Assembly (NCBI RefSeq): GCF_900496995.4
Contig: NC_044018.1
Coordinates: 11,866,501 to 11,930,500 of the forward strand
Length of the DNA stretch: 64,000 nucleotides
DNA from: Aquila chrysaetos chrysaetos
Taxonomy: Eukaryota > Chordata > Aves > Accipitriformes > Accipitridae
Direction: 5' to 3'
The position numbers and the translations under genes were made by a program. Positions 60,903-64,000 of the stretch are shown here, in pieces (position 1 is the first letter of the stretch; each line of letters opens with the position of its first letter). The notes beneath the pieces are model-generated. The model was not told the DNA's origin, ran no database searches, and saw only the letters and a list, made by a program, of their open reading frames with translations.

Positions 60903-63900
60903 AACCACAATGAGAAACAAAGGTCCTCCTAAAATGTTTAGGAAGAAATGGTGCTTCCACAACTCCTTTTCTAGGACTGAGACACCACACTTTTGTCCAC
61001 AAGGAGATGGCAATCTCTGATCTCAGCTTGCCTACAGGAATCTCTTTTAAAGTTCACCTACTCTTTCTAATCATGTGCAACCAGAGGAAGTTCAGAAGCC
61101 CAAACACTGCAAAAATGGGGAATGAGCAAATATGATCCTGTCCTCTCACTGGAAATCCTTGATACTCTGCTTGCTAGGTCCAAAAGACTAGTTCTGCAGT
61201 TACAAGGACATGCTTCCATGGCTGGAAGGCTAGGAGAAAGGCAGTGATGGATGGTGAGTTGATGGCGAGAAAGTGATCCAGAAGAGAGATGGGAAAATGC
61301 CAGGGCAGGGAGAGTGGTGCAGTCCAAAAAATGAGCACCTGGTTCTAGGTATTACATACTGCATTGAAAGATTAAGATTTTCTTCTGGTTTCTGTTTCTA
61401 AAGAGCACCTCTCTGCTAGGCAAGAGGGGATAATCTCCGTCTTTTAAAAAACCTCAACCTGTAGGGTCTGGATACACGTTCATATCAGGAGCACTCACTA
61501 TAATGGGGTAGGCTATGGCCTAGGGTGAAAAAATGTCTTTTTTTTTAAATTGAACACCAGTATATTGCACTTGTAATGGAGAGCCCATCACAAAAGGAAA
61601 ACCGTTAAAGGGTGGGGAAAAAGTACACATGACATCCATCACATACTACGAAAAGGAAGACAGGTAGGACTGTTGCATCCAGTCATTCTTCATTAAAGTT
61701 CTCACTACTGAAAAGAAAACACCTCCTTGCTATTCTGAATAAAACCTTATTATAGGAAGGGGTTTCTACAGTGAAACTGAGTAATATTGGAGCTGTCGGG
61801 TGGACTTCTTCCATACATACTTTCTGTCCTTATGTCATTTTCCTCTAGCAACTGAAGCTCAAGCACTGTAGTGCTGAGTCCGATTCTAGTATAATACACA
61901 ATCCCAGTGAAGAATGGCATTGCCTGATTTTATCCCAGGTTCCCAGGGCATGGGCTTCTCCAACAAGCAACAAGGGGCATTTTGGCAAGAATGCACCCTG
62001 GCAGCAGCACAGAGTTGGTCATCACGGTAGATGTCATAGTATAAGATTAAGACAAAGTCTGACTTCCCAGGCTATATCACTATGGCTTTCAAATAGCCTG
62101 CCTAGATTATCCCAGTCTGTTCCTGCTATCTTCATCACTTACTACTGTGCATTAAGTATTACGTAATGTCTGTGACTTGTAAATACTTGATTATAAATTC
62201 AAATACCTGTAAAATTCACAGTTAAATATTAGCTGCAGATAGGTTGAAACACAGATGTTTCTTGCTGGAATTAGTCCAGAAAGCCAGATTTAACAACATG
62301 ACTTCCCAGCAAAACAGTTACAGACTTCTGAATGACAAGAGTATGGCTGGGACCAGTCACTCCTACCATGGCCTCCTTGTGTGCTCAGGGAAATCTTACG
62401 ACTCCTTGACTACAGTATCTGAAACTTTGCCATTGGTTATACCATACACTTATGTGTTTCAGTCCTAGTTATTTCCATCCCTTCCTTGTCACCCTGTTTA
62501 CAACCCTCCCCGCATCTCCCTTGTTTTGTGCACTCAGTTGGGGATGTGCTATAACTACCCTGTTGCACCCAGTGGCCTTAACAACTCTCCTGCCACTGCT
62601 ACGCAGCCAGTGCTTTGACCCTTCATGTTCCTCCTGCTGCAGGATCTTCTGCCTCCATTGCCCTGCTCCCCTCCAAAGCTCCGGATCCAACACAGGCAAT
62701 TTTACCATGGTGTCCTTCATTGAGTATGTCACAAACGAGGAATAAATGAGTTGATGAAGAACATTTAAAATCATTCCATTGGTCATATACTGCAGTGCTT
62801 TTAAGGTACCTTGGAGGGGCTTTCAAACTCCATCCTGTAGTTCCTATTAGTGCAAGACCATGGAAGGTGTTTTCTTTATACCACAGGTACCAGGCAAAAG
62901 TGTATTCAAGTCTTATTAACTGCAAATGGACCCAGCAGGGATTTCCAAACTTCATGTATTTCACTACAAACCTTGTGCCTGAAAAGTTTATAAAATGGAC
63001 ATGTAAGCTCAGCTAACACTGTATTGCATCTCTTCCACTTACTCCAGAATGAATGGCTAAACTTTTGCAGTCACTCAAAACAGCAGGCGACTAACAACAG
63101 AAAATATCTTGCTTTGTTCCCCTTAGACCTCCTAAGCAATCATTTTCCCTGCTCCCCGAGCCCATGGATCAGTGACATAATCCTCCAATATTATAACTCA
63201 GTTATAGCTGCAGAGATGTCAGTGCCGTTACTAACTTATCTGCCCAGAACAACTAGCGCCTGCTTCCCTATTTGGCTAAATAGTCCTGCCCTCATCCTAC
63301 CTCAACATTTCCTGCACATAAAGATAAAGCTGGTGTCTATTCTTGCCAACCCACTGCTGTGACAGAAACCAATAGGAAAAACATCATCAGCAACTCGAAA
63401 CAGTTGGCTGCTTACTGCACAGACTTTTGGAATGCAAAGATCGTTCATTGCAACAGGACTTCCAGGCATATGAACATAGGTTGGAAAGGACTTACTACCT
63501 TCAGTCTCCTGAGGCTGACAAGAGATTATGAGGATGACATTTTAAGGAGGGAATTGTTTATTTGTGATAGAAACCGGGGGAAAAACAAACCCTTGGTTAC
63601 TTTTTGAACTATGAGCAGGATTTAACAAAGCAGCTTTCAGAGACATTTCCCTTATCAAAATGTCTTGCAAAATCTGAGGGTGAGGAAATGGTTGGAGAAC
63701 TCACAACTTTTCAGAACTGCAGCTAAACATGTGAAAATGCAGCCCAGGAACTGGCAGAGAACTGTCTTTCTGTGAGCAGGGAGTTGACTGAGAAACCTTG
63801 CAATGACCCAGGAGTCAGTGGGAAAGGACAGGGAGATTAATGTGATTCTGAACAGAAAAGCAGCCCTTATGGAAAGCATGCTACACTGAAGCTTCCCTCC

Positions 63901-64000
63901 CACTCTCTCCTTTCCTTGGCACCATCCTGCAGCCTCAAGTGGCTCTATCTCTGGATCCCCAGGCCTCCAAAGAGTCGTCAGACTGGAAAAGCAAGGACCC
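60903..64000. other. Intergenic region to the window end, no gene seen
   Basis: No supported gene. GAACATAGGTTGGAAAGGACTT near 63473 resembles the antisense start of a CR1 3' region but is too short to call. Confidence 0.7.

Noticed and set aside
63470-63530. Possible CR1 3' start (CATAGGTTGGAAAGGACTT)
   Set aside because: The match is about 20 bp and is not continued by the expected downstream CR1 sequence.

Overview
The window looks like avian nuclear DNA. It is an intron-bearing, AT-rich genome with two sharp CpG islands, no bacterial signals, and solo LTRs of types known from birds (short LTRs ending in GGTTAAACCACAACA). Two protein-coding genes can be supported, both on the + strand and tail to head. 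They are a cytosolic 5'-nucleotidase I gene (NT5C1B, six coding exons, 14928-21164) and RDH14, a short-chain retinol dehydrogenase (two coding exons, 28429-32861). The same NT5C1B-RDH14 neighbourhood exists in mammals, where readthrough between the two genes is known. This synteny is the main reason for calling the nucleotidase 1B rather than 1A. The species cannot be named from the sequence; a neoavian bird is my inference from the LTRs.

Layout. 1-14400 is AT-rich intergenic DNA with no supported gene; it holds one SAP-like open frame near 7.2 kb and one possible retroviral LTR remnant near 14.2 kb. 14430-15700 is the CpG-island promoter and first exons of NT5C1B, whose coding sequence ends at 21164 and whose poly(A) signal is at 21709. 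21730-28150 is the intergenic spacer. It contains an old L2-clade LINE remnant on the - strand (22.5-23.3 kb), long poly-T and poly-C tracts, and a 578-bp solo LTR with a perfect 5-bp target duplication. 28150-29090 is the RDH14 CpG island, with a ZNF143/STAF-like site and a CCAAT box just upstream of the start codon. RDH14 exon 2 and its 3' UTR follow at 32244-33800.

33800-64000 is a gene-poor stretch. Its recognisable content is repetitive: an ancient CR1 copy (41.75-42.35 kb), three diverged copies of an unclassified dispersed repeat (41.2, 42.5 and 59.8 kb), a second solo LTR (49745-50301), an old SINE/LINE-like scrap near 53.5 kb, and a 943-bp solo LTR with a 6-bp target duplication (59954-60896).

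Both genes encode housekeeping-type enzymes: AMP to adenosine in the cytosol, and NADPH-linked retinal/retinol interconversion on membranes. They are linked by position rather than by pathway. I found no new multi-gene system. The most checkable biological idea is that exon phases allow an in-frame NT5C1B exon 5 to RDH14 exon 2 readthrough fusion in this bird.
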